Part shown: piece after piece, positions 1 to 10,166 of the stretch
Position numbering within the stretch: position 1 is the stretch's first letter
Layout: every line of letters begins with the position of its first letter
Program-made: the position numbers and the translations under genes
NCBI GenBank assembly: GCA_003427395.1
Contig: BFEA01000030.1
Location: 2,704,274-2,743,007 of the forward strand
Source of the DNA: Chara braunii
Lineage: Eukaryota > Streptophyta > Charophyceae > Charales > Characeae
Length of the DNA stretch: 38,734 bases
Direction: 5' to 3'
The notes under the pieces: model-generated
Database searches by the model: none
The model's input: the letters and a program-made list of their open reading frames with translations, nothing else
What the model was told of the DNA's origin: nothing

Positions 1-2802
1 GTCCTCGAAGCACATTCGACCACGTGCTCCCGCCCGTCTTTCCCCTTCTGAGTTAGGATTGCGGAGATAGCCTCGGGCTGCCAGTCAGTAATGAGTAGGA
101 ACTGGCGCTCGGGATCGGGCCGGATTAAAATAGGGGTCGAGGTCAGGGCCTCCTTCAAAGTGCAAAAGGCCTGCTCACACTCCGCGTCCCAGCTCAGCGG
201 CTGGTCCTTCCGCAGGAGGTTCGTCAGGGGTCGAGCGATTGCCGCAAATCCCTTGATAAACCGTCGATAGAATGAGGCCAGTCCCCGGAAGGCTCGAGCC
301 TACGTCAATGACGTGGGCGTGGGTGCTTCCCGAACAGCCTCGACCTTCCTCGAATCCGGTCTCAAGCCTCCTCGGGTTGCCACGTATCCCAGGAACGAGA
401 TCTCGGACAGGAAGAATTCGCTTTTCTCCAACGCAATCTTGAAACCGGCATCCCGTAGCGAGCCAAGTGTCCATTCAATATGCTGCGCGTGTCCATGGAA
501 TGATTCAGAATATACCAAAATATCGTCCATGTACACGATAACGCAAAAATTGATCACGCCCTGAGTTAACTTGGTCTTGTTCACGAAGTTCTGGAAAGTG
601 ACATTCATTGCCCGCTGGAAAGTTGCCGGCGCATTGCATATACCCATAGGGCATTGAACCCACTGCCACGTGCCCTCAAACAAGACAAACGTCGTCTTCG
701 GTCGATCTTCTTCCCTCACAAGCATATGGTGGAACCCGTGCCGAATATCAAATTTACTGAAATAATTCGCACAGCCAATCGCATCCAGTAGATCATCAAT
801 TCGAGGGAGGGGGTACACATCCTTGATCGTGATGTCATTCAATTTCCGATAATCAATGCAAATGCGAACTGATCCGTTCTTTTTCGGAACCAAAACTACT
901 TGAAAGGACCAAGGACCGATATCGGGCTCTATCCAACCATTAGCCTCGAATTCCTGGATTCGCTCGAGTGCCGCCTTTCGTTCTGCCAATGAGTATCGAT
1001 ATGGTTTGCAATGAATCAGCGGGTGATTGCCGGTCTGAATCTCGTGTTGGATTATTAAGGATAACCCAATGTTTGCGTCATCAATGCTGATAGCACCCCG
1101 ATATTCCTGTACGATCTCTGCAATAAGTTGGTGGGTTCCGTCGGGCAGGTATTCTGGCACGTGCAACTCGTAAGGCCGCCCGTGTATATCGACTGTAACG
1201 TGTTTGGTACGTACTGCCTTAGAGTCCCGGGGCGGCGGGGAAGAGATGAAAGAGTTGTCCGACCGCCACGAGAACACGGTGGCTACCATCAGGGCTTCTT
1301 CCTCTCGGATGGCCACGTGTTCTTCGGGGGTTATTCCATCCTCGATATCCCAGGGATCCACCGATTTCTCAGCGATTCTTATCCCGACATCAAACATCGA
1401 GGCTTCGGGGCACCCAGGAGGTTCCGGAGCCTGTACTTCCGCTCCTAGACGCAACAATCGTATCTCCTTGTCTGTGGTAAGAAGCGATCGGGGAGGGGGT
1501 TCCGTGACGTCGCAGAAGGACCGCTTATCTACGTATCGGGGAAGCAAGGGAGTAGCGTCCTCGTACAGGGTCCGCGTGGGTTCCGAAGAGTTGGGAATCC
1601 TGGACACCTGTACCAGGGGTTCTCCTATGATCAGAGCTCGCGTTCGTTGGACATTCTCTTCGGTCCACACGAACGTTTTCGTCGTTTTCTGCTGGACTGG
1701 GTAACGAATTATCCTTCGTGTCAACTCTTGAACCACCGGGTCTATCTCATCCTCGCTTTCCGAATCCTCGAGGAGCGGGGACGCGTGTTCTTCGTTGCTA
1801 GTCTCTGAGTCCTCTAGGAGTCCGTCCCAGGTGACTGTCTGAATCGGCCCGCCTACCTCTGGGTGAGATCTACGTGGCGGGTTGGTAGTCGTGCGGAGGG
1901 TGAGGCGCATGGGGACTGCATACGGCTTAACCCCGGTATTCTTGATAACCACCTCCCGCCGCTCAAAGTGTAGATTGGCCTGGAGGGCGTCTAACGCAGG
2001 CAGTCCGATGAGTACGTCGTACGAGTTCACATTGAGAACCACCACGTCTCCCAAGGCGTGAACTTTTCCCAACTTAAAGGCGACGTTTGTCATTTTTCCT
2101 ACTGCTCTGATCCTCTCCTCATCGGCGGAGATCAAACGGTCTCCTTCGTTGAGTGGGATCAAATCCTTCCTTCTTCCGGCCCGTTCCACTACTTGCAAAG
2201 ATATTGCCAACACCGCTGCCCCGGAATCAAGGATCGCGCTGTATGGGACTCCCCAGATCTCCACGTTACACTCCGTGGACTTCCACGGGATGGTTTTGAC
2301 GCGCAGAAAATGGTCGCTTTTCTGGAGAAGTCCCAGGCGTACAGGCTCTGAGGGTCCGGGTGCATCCGACTTTGTCTCTTTTACGGGAGCCTTTCCCCTG
2401 GCCGTTGCCAGCTTGGCAAGTGCGAATCGTTTTCGATTGGCCTTGCAATGCTGGAGCATGCGATCATTGGCCTGTTCCGATATGGACAACAGGTGGCCGA
2501 TCGGAAGCGGAATGCGGTGGTCTAAGGCTCAGACGATGTCCAGAACATCGATCTTTCCAGTGACGAACTCAGGACCGCCGGATTCCATCTCCCCAGGGGA
2601 TGGTCGCCATTCCGAGATCTCGCGCTCATCGTCCGCGGGCTGGATTGCCCCTATCATCCCGAGCCCCGGATATCCCAAGGAGAGGAATTGATCCAGTGGG
2701 ATGAGCTCTGCGACTTCCTCGACTACCCCTGTATTCGGTACTACCATGTCCGTTTCTTCTACCATGGTTCCTACTGTATTCGGTACTACCGAGCCGCAAG
2801 GC
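1..2802 (-). pseudogene. pol: Ty3/gypsy pol pseudogene (protease, reverse transcriptase, start of RNase H), partial
   Basis: Pol polyprotein of a Ty3/gypsy LTR retrotransposon, which would mature the polyprotein and copy element RNA into cDNA. The long open part runs from 2489 to 303. An aspartic protease motif DSGA (residues 88-91 counted from 2489) sits after VPYSAIL. The reverse transcriptase lies at about residues 510-729, with VPKKNGSVRICIDYRKLN, FSKFDIRHGFHH, QCPMGICNAPATFQRAMN and the catalytic YMDD at 653-656 (about 533-522). Past a TAG stop at 300-302 the same frame continues to position 1 with FRGLASFYRRFIKGF and LLITDWQPEAISAIL, the RNase H-like part. A TGA at 2529-2531 also interrupts the frame, and a frameshift near 2800 separates it from gag. 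The integrase lies beyond the window. The stops look like single C-to-T changes, so this is a decayed copy. The Ty3/gypsy assignment is firm; the lineage is not resolved. Confidence 0.93.
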
Positions 2803-3573
2803 TGCCACCTGTTCCAGATAGGTAACAGGGTCTGACACGAAGCCCATATTTTCGAACTTATGTTGCAGGGCGGCTAGTTCCATCCTTGCGCGGGTCAGTT
2901 TCGTAGAGTCACCTTCTTTAGCGCGATCTTCCCCCTCGAGGAAGCTAGCAGCGAACTTTCGCTTCATCTCTTCTGCTGCGTCCATGATTTGCGTCAAGGT
3001 GAAGGTGATGGGGGAGAACTGTTTTCGTATCTTAGCTCGTATAGCTCTTCTTCGAAGTCCATCTATAAAAAATTATCTTCCTACCTTCTCGTCTCTCGGA
3101 GATTTTACAAACAGTCGGTAAAACCGACTATGGTATTCCGCAATAGACTCGAGGGGCTTCTGCACTCTGTCTTTGATCATAAAGAATGCTTGCTCTGGAT
3201 GTATGTAGTCAAATCGGTGTAAGAAGTCCCTCTCGAAGGTAGGAAGGTCAGTCCATATGTCGGTGCTAAGCCAGTGATGGGCGTCGCCTCCTAATCGGGC
3301 TGGGATGTTAATCCTGGCTTAATCATTATCGTATTGTTGCGCTCAGAGCGTGGCAAGCCAAGCTCCTGCCAGGTGATGCGCTGGATCGAACAAATACAGA
3401 TCTGGCGGGGTTGCTGGAGTGCGGGCACGTGCAGGCTGGGGCACGGGATGAGGCGCAAGCCCCGGGCCGCCCCCTGCCCCGCCTTGTGCTTGATTGGCTG
3501 GGGCCTGATTGGCGTTTGCCTGATTAGCATTCATGTCGTCTACCGATCTGCCCACAGACCTGCTCCTTGTCAC
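2800..3573 (-). pseudogene. gag: Ty3/gypsy gag (capsid-type) pseudogene
   Basis: One minus-strand frame reads from about 3573 to 2800 and resembles plant-type gypsy Gag. It begins with a low-complexity Asn/Ala/Gln/Pro-rich stretch (MNANQANANQAPANQAQGG), then LYLFDPAHHLAGAWLATL, then a capsid-like core containing DAHHWLSTDIWTDLPTFERD, FLHRFDYIHPEQAFFMIK and EYHSRFYRLF. The end is helical (MTQIMDAAEEMKRKFAASF) and leads towards a linker. At least three in-frame stops are seen (TGA at 3343-3345, a TAA about 25 bases further on at lower coordinates, and TAA at 3073-3075), so it is not functional. No CCHC zinc knuckle is visible. Pol follows in another frame after a shift near 2800, either an indel or a relic of programmed frameshifting. 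The frame is open far upstream towards ORF-X, so Gag may originally have been longer. Confidence 0.8.
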
Positions 3574-3663
3574 TACAGGTTCGCGTGCCGACTCGTTCCT
3601 TTGCGCAGACCGTCCCTGTTTTGGGGTCGCTAGATCGGTTGAACTAGAGAGCCGAGCAACTTG

Positions 3664-3960
3664 TCAATCCCTGGGCTTGACACGTGTCGGCTCCGATACC
3701 AACCTCACGCCCAACGCGGCTTCCTGTTTTCGGAGTGTTAGTGGGCCTGGAAGCGCGAAGAGGGGTGTGCCAAGGATTTTTGGAAAGTGGGGGTGGAGTT
3801 CCAGGTTGGAACTGGAATCTCTTGTGTCAAGTTTCAGGGGTAGAAGTGCAATTGGTTCCTCTAGCTCAGAGTTGGGGTGGGGGCCGTTCCCACGGCCGGG
3901 ACCGGGGAAGAGCCGGGTGCATGAACGGGGTGTTGAGCGCGTCGCTGTGGGAATGCTCAT
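3664..3960 (-). pseudogene. Leader segment between ORF-X and gag (copy P), same frame as gag
   Basis: This minus-strand open stretch is in the same frame as gag and is bounded by TGA codons. Its recognisable part is HFPKILGTPLFALPGPLTLR followed by KQEAALGVRL. A matching stretch occurs in copy R at about 34850-34740 (NFPKIIGTSHFVAFRTPFYA), and a shorter echo (SPWHTPFYC) lies near 30680-30640 in copy Q. It is therefore a conserved piece of the element family lying between the leader ORF and gag, possibly the N-terminal part of Gag. Function unknown. Confidence 0.5.
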
Positions 3961-4347
3961 ACCTCAGTCGTCCGACGCAGAACTAAGAGTCTGAGTCTGA
4001 TGAGGAGGCTGGGTTCTCGTCGTTCTCTCTGGGGAGGAGTCTGACGCGTGGCCTTCGTCGGTTCGCACTCGTTGGGCTGTTGGCACTCTGGGCACATAGG
4101 CCGGGGCCAGAATTGGGATATGGAGTCCCAGGGGGTAACTAGCAGTCGGTGATACGGAAGAACGATGTAATGGGAAGGGAAATTGGTCGTGAATCGTGAT
4201 AGCGACGAAGCCTGGGGTGATAAAGCATTGCTCGAGTCTCCTGTCGGGATACTCGGGAATTCGGGAGTCCAGGTTGATTGCCAACTGGAAATCACCCCTA
4301 CACAGTCGCTCGCGTTCGGTTTGGCAGGGGTAATCAAGGTTCCGCAA
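3957..4347 (-). pseudogene. ORF-X leader protein of the Ty3-type element, copy P (frameshifted)
   Basis: Relative of the intact ORF at 30782-31267. Two overlapping minus frames carry the two halves of the similarity. One has YPDRRLEQCFITPGFVAITI, matching FPPETRCSGFVDTGFIIID of copy Q. The other has NFPSHYIVLPYHRLLVTPW and then MCPECQ, matching THFPPCSLLLPFNELIVIPW and LCSDCR. The switch of frame in the middle marks an indel. A paired-cysteine motif (CxxC) is kept. It lies upstream of gag and downstream of the promoter region at about 5415, as in the other two copies. I do not recognise the family. It may be an extra leader ORF or the N-terminal Gag domain. Confidence 0.55.
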
Positions 4348-4349
4348 GT

Positions 4350-5400
4350 TTTGCTGTCGTCTGATCCGTTGCTGTCGGACTTGTTGTCGTCAGATTTGTT
4401 CCCTTTCCCAATGTGTCCTATACTCGGGATCTCTCAGACTTTCACGGTCGATGATCCAAAAAGGAGTTTCGACCGCCATATCCGGATCAACAGGATTCAC
4501 TCACCCACATCGTTCCTACGTGGCTGGATCGTAACCAGCCCCTGCATGCGTGCGTGTAGATAGCGAATCCGTTGACGGATTGCTGTCTTCCCCGCGCGTA
4601 CGCACTGGCCAACTAGTTAAGTCCTAAGCTACGCATCCTGATGGCGGAATAATCTATTGACGCTTGGTCTGATTGGGCATGTAACCCCGTTCCCAGAACA
4701 GCCCCTCCCTGGTTATACTCGCATGCATCAGAGGAAAGAGGGCATCAAACATTCGAAGAACAGACATATATTCCCAGCAACTCCCGTAATTCTTACTCGA
4801 ACACAAGTGATTGGGCTAATGGTGAGCGCACCAACGCGATTTGCGAGAATTCCGACTCATAAATCGATACATGCGCTGTGATGTCGAAATGCCGAAAAAA
4901 CAACGAAGTTAAAACCACACCAATCTACTGATCACAACAAAATGAAAAAGCAAAGACAAATTGCGAGAAAGGATGCGAGATCTTTCGTCACCATACATAC
5001 ATACATGCATTCCAACAAAGAGATCTGAGAAGATTCACACTGGAAATCCAAAAAAATGCCGCAACAAAATTGGCCAACGTTGGAATCAAAATTTATATAG
5101 AAAGGAGGGAGGAAAGGACACACGGTTCCACCATATCCCTCGTATCTCTCTCTCTTTCTCTCTCGATGCGGGCAGTCCGTCGCCACGCATCCCACAGACC
5201 TCATAGAGTCGTCACCCTGCTTAGCCTGAGCATGCAAGCCAGGTTCGCCCACGTGCCACAGTCCCTCGCGGCCACGCGTCAACCCCGCACACTCAGCACC
5301 AACTCGAAAGATCGCCCAACTCTCTACTCACCGTCTTTCTGCTCGTTAGCCAATCCTCTCGACCTCGCTAACTCCCAAGTAGGTTAGAGAGAGAATTAAT
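4350..5400 (-). other. Leader/LTR-side region of copy P, no gene seen
   Basis: No supportable coding sequence. On the minus strand this lies between a TATA-like box (5411-5419) and ORF-X, so it should contain the LTR end and the primer-binding region. I cannot place the LTR boundary because no second LTR copy is in the window. A short CT-rich stretch (about 5148-5165) is at the same relative place as the longer GA/CT microsatellite of copy Q. Confidence 0.4.
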
Positions 5401-5410
5401 CGCACTTGCA

Positions 5411-5419
5411 GAATTTATA
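5411..5419 (-). promoter_or_regulatory. TATA-like box of copy P LTR
   Basis: Minus strand TATAAATTC is followed by TGCAAGTGCG and then a CT-rich run. The same arrangement (TATAAAATCC, GCAAGCGC, CT-run) is at 32262-32253 in copy Q and in weaker form (TATGAATC, TTGCAAGTGTG) at about 36671 in copy R. Conservation at the same place upstream of three ORF-X copies suggests the LTR core promoter. Inferred from sequence only. Confidence 0.5.
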
Positions 5420-5469
5420 GCTTGCTAATCAGCGCGCGATAGTCGGGATTGCCAGAGGAAAATGAAAGA

Positions 5470-6218
5470 AGAGAGAAGGAAGTGCCTAAGAGTGCATGAC
5501 TGGGATGCGGCGTGGGGGACGTAGCCTCACTCCACGCTTCGATCCAACCATGCAACGATCCGGCTCATGAGATAGGACGTGAAGTACGCATGCAGTGAGG
5601 GAATTTCAAGAACGGGAAAGATTACGGTTACACCTGCATAGCGGGGAAGGAACAAGAAGAGATTACAGTTGAGATTAGAATCTGGGCATGGCGGGAACAG
5701 AGGGCAGGTCCCTGTGCAGCAGAGCGCGTGCGCAAGTAAGAGGCAATGTGCAGTTACGGGCAAAAATTCCAACGTACCCAATTTCCTACTCTAATTAAAG
5801 TCCTAATTACGAAAAGAAATTTTGAAAGCCCGCATAGGCTCATTCCAAATTCAAAAATTCCGAAGAATTACCCGCGTGATTATTGCGCCAAAAAGTCGGA
5901 CGCCTTATTTGAAAACAAAAGAAAAAGAAGAGAAAAGCGAAAAAAACCGTAGCAGAAGTTTTTCCCCTTCCGCGCTTGCTAAGGCGCGGGCCCATTGTCC
6001 CAAGGTCCATAACCGCCACCGTCTCTTCCCGAAGGACCAAGGAGAAAACTTCGAAAAATCAAGAAAGAAGGACCGCCATGCAATTTATCCCCGATCGCTC
6101 TGTGTACCACCAATCCCGGTTACGCAGAAGATGGCGCCTTTCAGACAGTAGTTCGTCACAACGTTGGGCCCCGTTCCCAGCACGAGCTGAACCTTGTCGT
6201 TTAAGTGTTAAGATGTCA
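5470..6218. other. AT-rich stretch between Ty3 copy P and the LINE start, no gene seen
   Basis: No conserved protein, RNA or repeat recognised. There is an A-rich, GAAAA-type stretch at about 5915-5950. It is probably the distal LTR or flank of the minus-strand Ty3 element. The common 5' end of the LINE leader (AGGGACGCTGGACCCG) begins at 6219, which sets the right border. Confidence 0.4.
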
Positions 6219-6274
6219 AGGGACGCTGGACCCGGTTTCCAATAGGTGCAACTCCCCACCAACGGAATAGCCGC
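6219..6274 (+). mobile_element. LINE 5' end fragment (left of the giant insertion)
   Basis: These 56 bases start AGGGACGCTGGACCCG and reach CCACCAACGGAATAGCCGC. The same leader starts at 33848 (plus) and at 25348 (minus), each time after unrelated flanking DNA, so AGGGAC is the true 5' end of the family. The missing continuation resumes at 24635 with CCGCTCCCC. Joining the two sides gives a leader collinear with 33848-33960, so this is the left part of the LINE split by the LTR element. Confidence 0.8.
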
Positions 6275-8039
6275 TGTCGGCGCGAATACCCTTACAAGGG
6301 TATCCGCCCTGGGTTTTGCAAGTGACAAAAATTAAGTTTGAGTTGGAATTTTTGAGTAGACTGCGTGAGTTGTAGCAGTCTATCGGCTGAAAGTTTGACT
6401 AGAATGTCTAGAAGCAGAGAGTGAGTGCGCGAGCGAGTTTAAGGCGCGTGTGATATTTTTTTATTTTTTTTATTTTTTTTATGACTGAAGGGTTGGCGTG
6501 ATCACTGGCCGGAGCCTTTTTCTGCTGGTTACTTATTTTCTGATTAAGCTAGGATTAAAAAGATTACGTCCATTGATTAGTGTGCTTACCTGTTACCTAT
6601 GCGTACGTGGGGAGGACGACATCGACAACGAGAAGGCTTCGAAGTATTTGTGGTAGGTCTACGCGTTGCGTAGGATAGGTTTGATTTAGGTGTCCGTTAG
6701 AGCTAGACCCAGTTTGGGCCTAGCGCTAGCAGTTGCAGTGGCGGATGTTCATCAAAGAGGTTCACGGATCGAGATCGAGCGGGGGCAACTCGCGGATATC
6801 AGAGTAACGCGGAGAAGACCAAGCGGTTGGCGGCGGCGACGCGGGGCTATCCTCATTGGTCTACCATTGGAGGTGTCGGAATGTTGCTAGCATATCCTAA
6901 CGATTAGAAAATCATTAAACTATTTTATTATTGTCATAATTTTTATTTTTATGCGTCAGGCACTCCTTGACTTGGACGCTACGTCACGGTTAGTGGCCGG
7001 CGCGGCGGCCGAGGACCTTGAGTGTGCGCCTCTTTCCGCGGGCCTGTTCGGGTTCCTGCGCGTACGGGATGCTGGTGGAATTCCTCAGCCTTGCCCGTCT
7101 CGAAGCACGGACCAAGGAGTCAATGTGCATACAGGCCGGCGGGTGGGTAGTGCCAAGTCGAAGGAAACGTGGGAGGCGAGGGCCATTTGTCGGCGTGCCG
7201 CCCACCAGACGCGAGTCTGTTGCGGGAGGGTTGAGTGCGTGCGTGCCCACTGGGACATAAAAATGGCGGGGCTTGCATCAGGGCGGGCCACGAACTGTAA
7301 GGGCCGCCCGCACGATGCCCTTTCCCCACCGCGGCCTTCAGAGTCCCCCTCTGAGCATCTGTTAATGCAAACCAAGAGTCGTACCGAGGCTGATTCATCA
7401 AGGCCCATGCTCCAAGGTAGGCCTTAGAGCAGGCCCCATCCTCAGTCCGCGGCTAGCCGTATGATTGGGGCCTGGCTGTTGGGAGCCTGAGGGGGCAACG
7501 GGCTCTGAGCAGCGTAGGAAAGGCTGTTGCGACCGCCTCCCGGGGAATGACCGAACGGGGGGAAGGGCTGGCCGGGCGGCGCAACTCAGAGCAACAACAG
7601 AATGGTTGGTGGAAGACGGCGGGCGGACCTGGACGGGGAACCGCACCGGGTACATGCGCGGAAGGGCCAGCGGTATATCCCAAGGTAGTGGGCGACGGGC
7701 CGGAGGGAGCAGGCTGGAGGCTATAACGGGCCGTAGCGGACTGGTAGCGGAACCAGCCGGGTGCAAGGCTGTGAGCCAGGCTGTCGGCCACTGCGTAGGG
7801 GTGAAGGACTATCCGGGTCACCCGACGGGAAGTCTTACTAAGTGCTACAGCCGTCGGGCAGGTCGCGGAGGGGTGGGCATTGTCGGGTTGAAGAAAGCGA
7901 GGAGCGCAGCGGTGAGAGGCGGCAGGAAGGAGGCGGATGAACTTGGCCGACGAATCGCGCCAGGTGCGTGCACATTGGGGAACGGGGATTGGCAGAGGAG
8001 TGAGGACGAGGAGACTCGCACATGCTGGAACCCAATGGG

Positions 8040-8046
8040 TATAAAT
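8040..8046 (+). promoter_or_regulatory. TATA-like box in the 5' LTR
   Basis: TATAAAT in the context ATGGGTATAAATTGGC, conserved at 21887-21893 in the 3' LTR. It lies about 40 bases before the first of the last three hairpins, so transcripts starting about 30 bases downstream would carry those hairpins near their 5' end. Promoter activity is inferred. Confidence 0.3.
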
Positions 8047-8083
8047 TGGCTATACTATATTACTATTCTATCTACGAACAGGC

Positions 8084-8441
8084 TAGCCAGGCGCGGGCTC
8101 CATAAGAATGGACAGCCTGACTATAGCTTATCGTAATTCGAAGAGAGTATAATCAAGAGATATAAATGAAGGTAAACTTGGGCAGGCTGAACAACATTCT
8201 AAGATGAGCGACTCAGCCCTATGTTCATTTGGAAGACTAAGTGCAGAAAGGTATATATAACTTGGCTATTTAAACAGTTCAGGGCGACTAGAGTGGTCTA
8301 GTCATGGGCCCAAAAAAAAGAGAAGTAGTAGTGGCCTCTGTTTGTGTATACTTGGCTAAGTCAGAACGCTCCATAAGCTTAGGTATTCTGACTTTGGGTC
8401 TGGCTAAGTTGGGCGCGCTCTGTAAGTCCAGGTGGCCTGAC
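8084..8441 (+). repeat. Constant-loop hairpins in the 5' LTR (three copies)
   Basis: Stem TAGCCAGGC (8084-8092) pairs with GCCTGACTA (8115-8123) around GGCTCCATAAGAATGGA. Stem AAGTCAGAA (8358-8366) pairs perfectly with TTCTGACTT (8386-8394) around GCTCCATAAGCTTAGGT. Stem GTTGGGCgC (8408-8416) pairs with GGCCTGAC (8434-8441) around GCTCTGTAAGTCCAGGT. They belong to the array at 21348-22287 and are the three copies left after the 3.2-kb deletion. An unrelated tight hairpin, GACTAGA/TCTAGTC, lies at 8286-8303. Confidence 0.75.
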
Positions 8442-8448
8442 CTATGCC

Positions 8449-9050
8449 TTATGTAAGTTGGGTATAATGGGATAACTCATAGAGAGAGCATGAACTATAA
8501 TTTGTTAAAAGACTTGGGATGGTGAGAGTACTTACCTTTGTGGTTTGGCCTGCATGCGACTGAGTGAGGCTACTACTTGGTTTGAGTTTGAGGTTGATAG
8601 GTAGTTGCTTTAGTCGCTCGCCACGTGCTAGAGCTATAGGAGTTAGTTTCAATTCCTGCATTTTCTGAGCTAAGTTTTTTTTTCACTTAGATCAATTCAC
8701 ACATTTTCTGAGATTTTTTGTTGTGCTTGGCCTTGTATAAATTTTGGTAAGCTACTTTCTCTACAGGAAGCGCTGCCGAAATTTCTACAGATCCAAGGAG
8801 TTAGTCATTTTTTTGACTCTTCAAAGTTCAACTAGTCTAAAGTTCATATATGGCTTAGTAACTATCTGGAAAGTCTCATTTTCTAAAGGGAGTGTTGCCC
8901 AAATTTTTGCTAACTCAACGAGTTAGACAAAATTGGACTTTGAAAGTTCAAAGACTATTTATGTTTTCATATTCGGACTGATATAAATTTTGAAAAGGCA
9001 CTTTTCCTACGGCAAGCGCTGGCGAAATTTTCTTGATGTAGAGGAGTTAG
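8449..9050 (+). repeat. AT-rich diverged tandem block in the 5' LTR
   Basis: About three diverged units of roughly 125 bp share a TATAAATTTTGGTAAG-like start, a GGAAGCGCTGCCGAAATTT-like core, a GGAGTTAG motif and TCAAAGTTCAA. The same block occurs at 22295-22900 with many substitutions. No coding potential. Confidence 0.55.
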
Positions 9051-9165
9051 ATTATATTTTGACAGGTTTTGATTCTGGCAATTCACCCTGAATAGGGGAG
9101 ATTTTAGGTTATATTTTGACAGGTTTTGATTCTGGCAATTCACCCTGAATAGAGGAGATTCTGCC
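9051..9165 (+). repeat. 57-bp tandem duplication, 5' LTR only
   Basis: A unit containing TATATTTTGACAGGTTTTG and CTGGCAATTCACCCTGAAT occurs twice in tandem with a period of 57 bp. The 3' LTR has one unit (22895-22950). It is thus a length change that arose in one LTR after insertion, or was lost from the other. Confidence 0.8.
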
Positions 9166-9300
9166 ATTAGTCTACCTTTGTTTTTGGCACTAGCTTAGAG
9201 GCAGGCTTAGACTTAGTTGGCGGGTAACTTTGAGTGAGAATGTGGTATGGATATTCATCCCCCTTATGCTGATAACTTAGCTTGGGCATTGACATGTCTT

Positions 9301-9900
9301 ATGGTACAGGCCTCTCTTGGACATTCGATTCGGGACTTGGACTAGATTCAGCTTGATCCTAAGGGGATCATCCTCTGTTATCACTGATAACAGGTCGGTT
9401 GACGATTCGTCGGTTTACGATTCAACTCCAATTCACTCCTGCCACTCAACCTAAAGGCTTTAGCCTCGTGATTGAACTGTTTTGTTGTGTTTTCACCCGG
9501 ATTTTATTGAATGGTCATCCAACAAAAGTACTGAGTATTTATTTGAGAGTTTCACGAGTGAGGCTTGTATGGCTAAAGCGAGGGACATGAGTGTAAGGAA
9601 TGGTTGAAGTTGACCCCATGTAGTGCGTTGACTTTTGATTTAATCTTTGATGTGATTGCAGGTATGGTTGTGGTTCGGCTTCCGGATGTGGCTGCCTGCG
9701 ATTACATACATATATGGTTGAGAGGAGTCTCACTGTGACTGTGAGAAGTGATTGTCCTATATAAATAAGCCTTATGTATATAGTTATATGTGTCTTAGGT
9801 ATGTGCGCGACTTACTTAGATCGTGCACAAGGGTTAACCAAGCTATGACTTGAGAGAAAAAGGGAGATCTCCTTTTATCCTTTGCTTCTTAAAGATTTCC
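9301..9900 (+). repeat. Highly conserved island of the LTR (5' copy)
   Basis: Compared with 23088-23687 in the 3' LTR I count only about seven substitutions in 600 bases, whereas the flanks on both sides differ at roughly 12-17% of positions. It includes the 19-bp palindrome CTGTTATCACTGATAACAG (9375-9393), a tandem 15-mer GTCGGTTgACGATTC/GTCGGTTtACGATTC (9394-9423), and a TCTCAC/GTGAGA hairpin near 9727-9745. No ORF over 65 codons is found here, so it is not obviously coding. Confidence 0.7.
9375..9393. promoter_or_regulatory. Perfect 19-bp palindrome in the LTR
   Basis: CTGTTATCA C TGATAACAG, 9-bp arms around one central base. It is identical at 23162-23180 in the other LTR. It could bind a dimeric factor. 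Function inferred from symmetry and conservation only. Confidence 0.4.
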
Positions 9901-10135
9901 ATGGCCGGACGTTGATCCTGGGCCGAGATTCAAGGTCTTTGTCCATGACATCCCAAGCCCTAGGCTCTACAGGGAAGGAATCTGCCCCCGTGCAAAGCCT
10001 ATTTGCCTTGCCTACCGAGACGCCTCGACCAAAGGCCAGAGGTCTCGCGGCAGCTGCACGACTATTCCTTCAGCCGTGCAATGCCGTGAAGGATTAGACC
10101 CTCACGACACTTCGAGTCTGACACTTGAGTGTCAT

Positions 10136-10166
10136 AAGCGGTACTCGGATCCACGAAGGACCGCTT
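10136..10166 (+). repeat. Conserved hairpin AAGCGGT/ACCGCTT with variable loop
   Basis: Perfect 7-bp arms (10136-10142 and 10160-10166). The same arms exist in the 3' LTR, but its loop is 9 bases shorter. Just upstream lies TGACACT TG AGTGTCA, another perfect short palindrome found in both LTRs. Confidence 0.5.

Noticed and set aside
7465-8136. Plus-strand open frame of about 223 codons in the 5' LTR, with a similar frame at 18087-18722 in the 3' LTR.
   Set aside because: It starts at a TTG. Other frames on both strands are open too, and nearly all differences between the two copies change amino acids. It is a GC-rich composition effect in the LTR.
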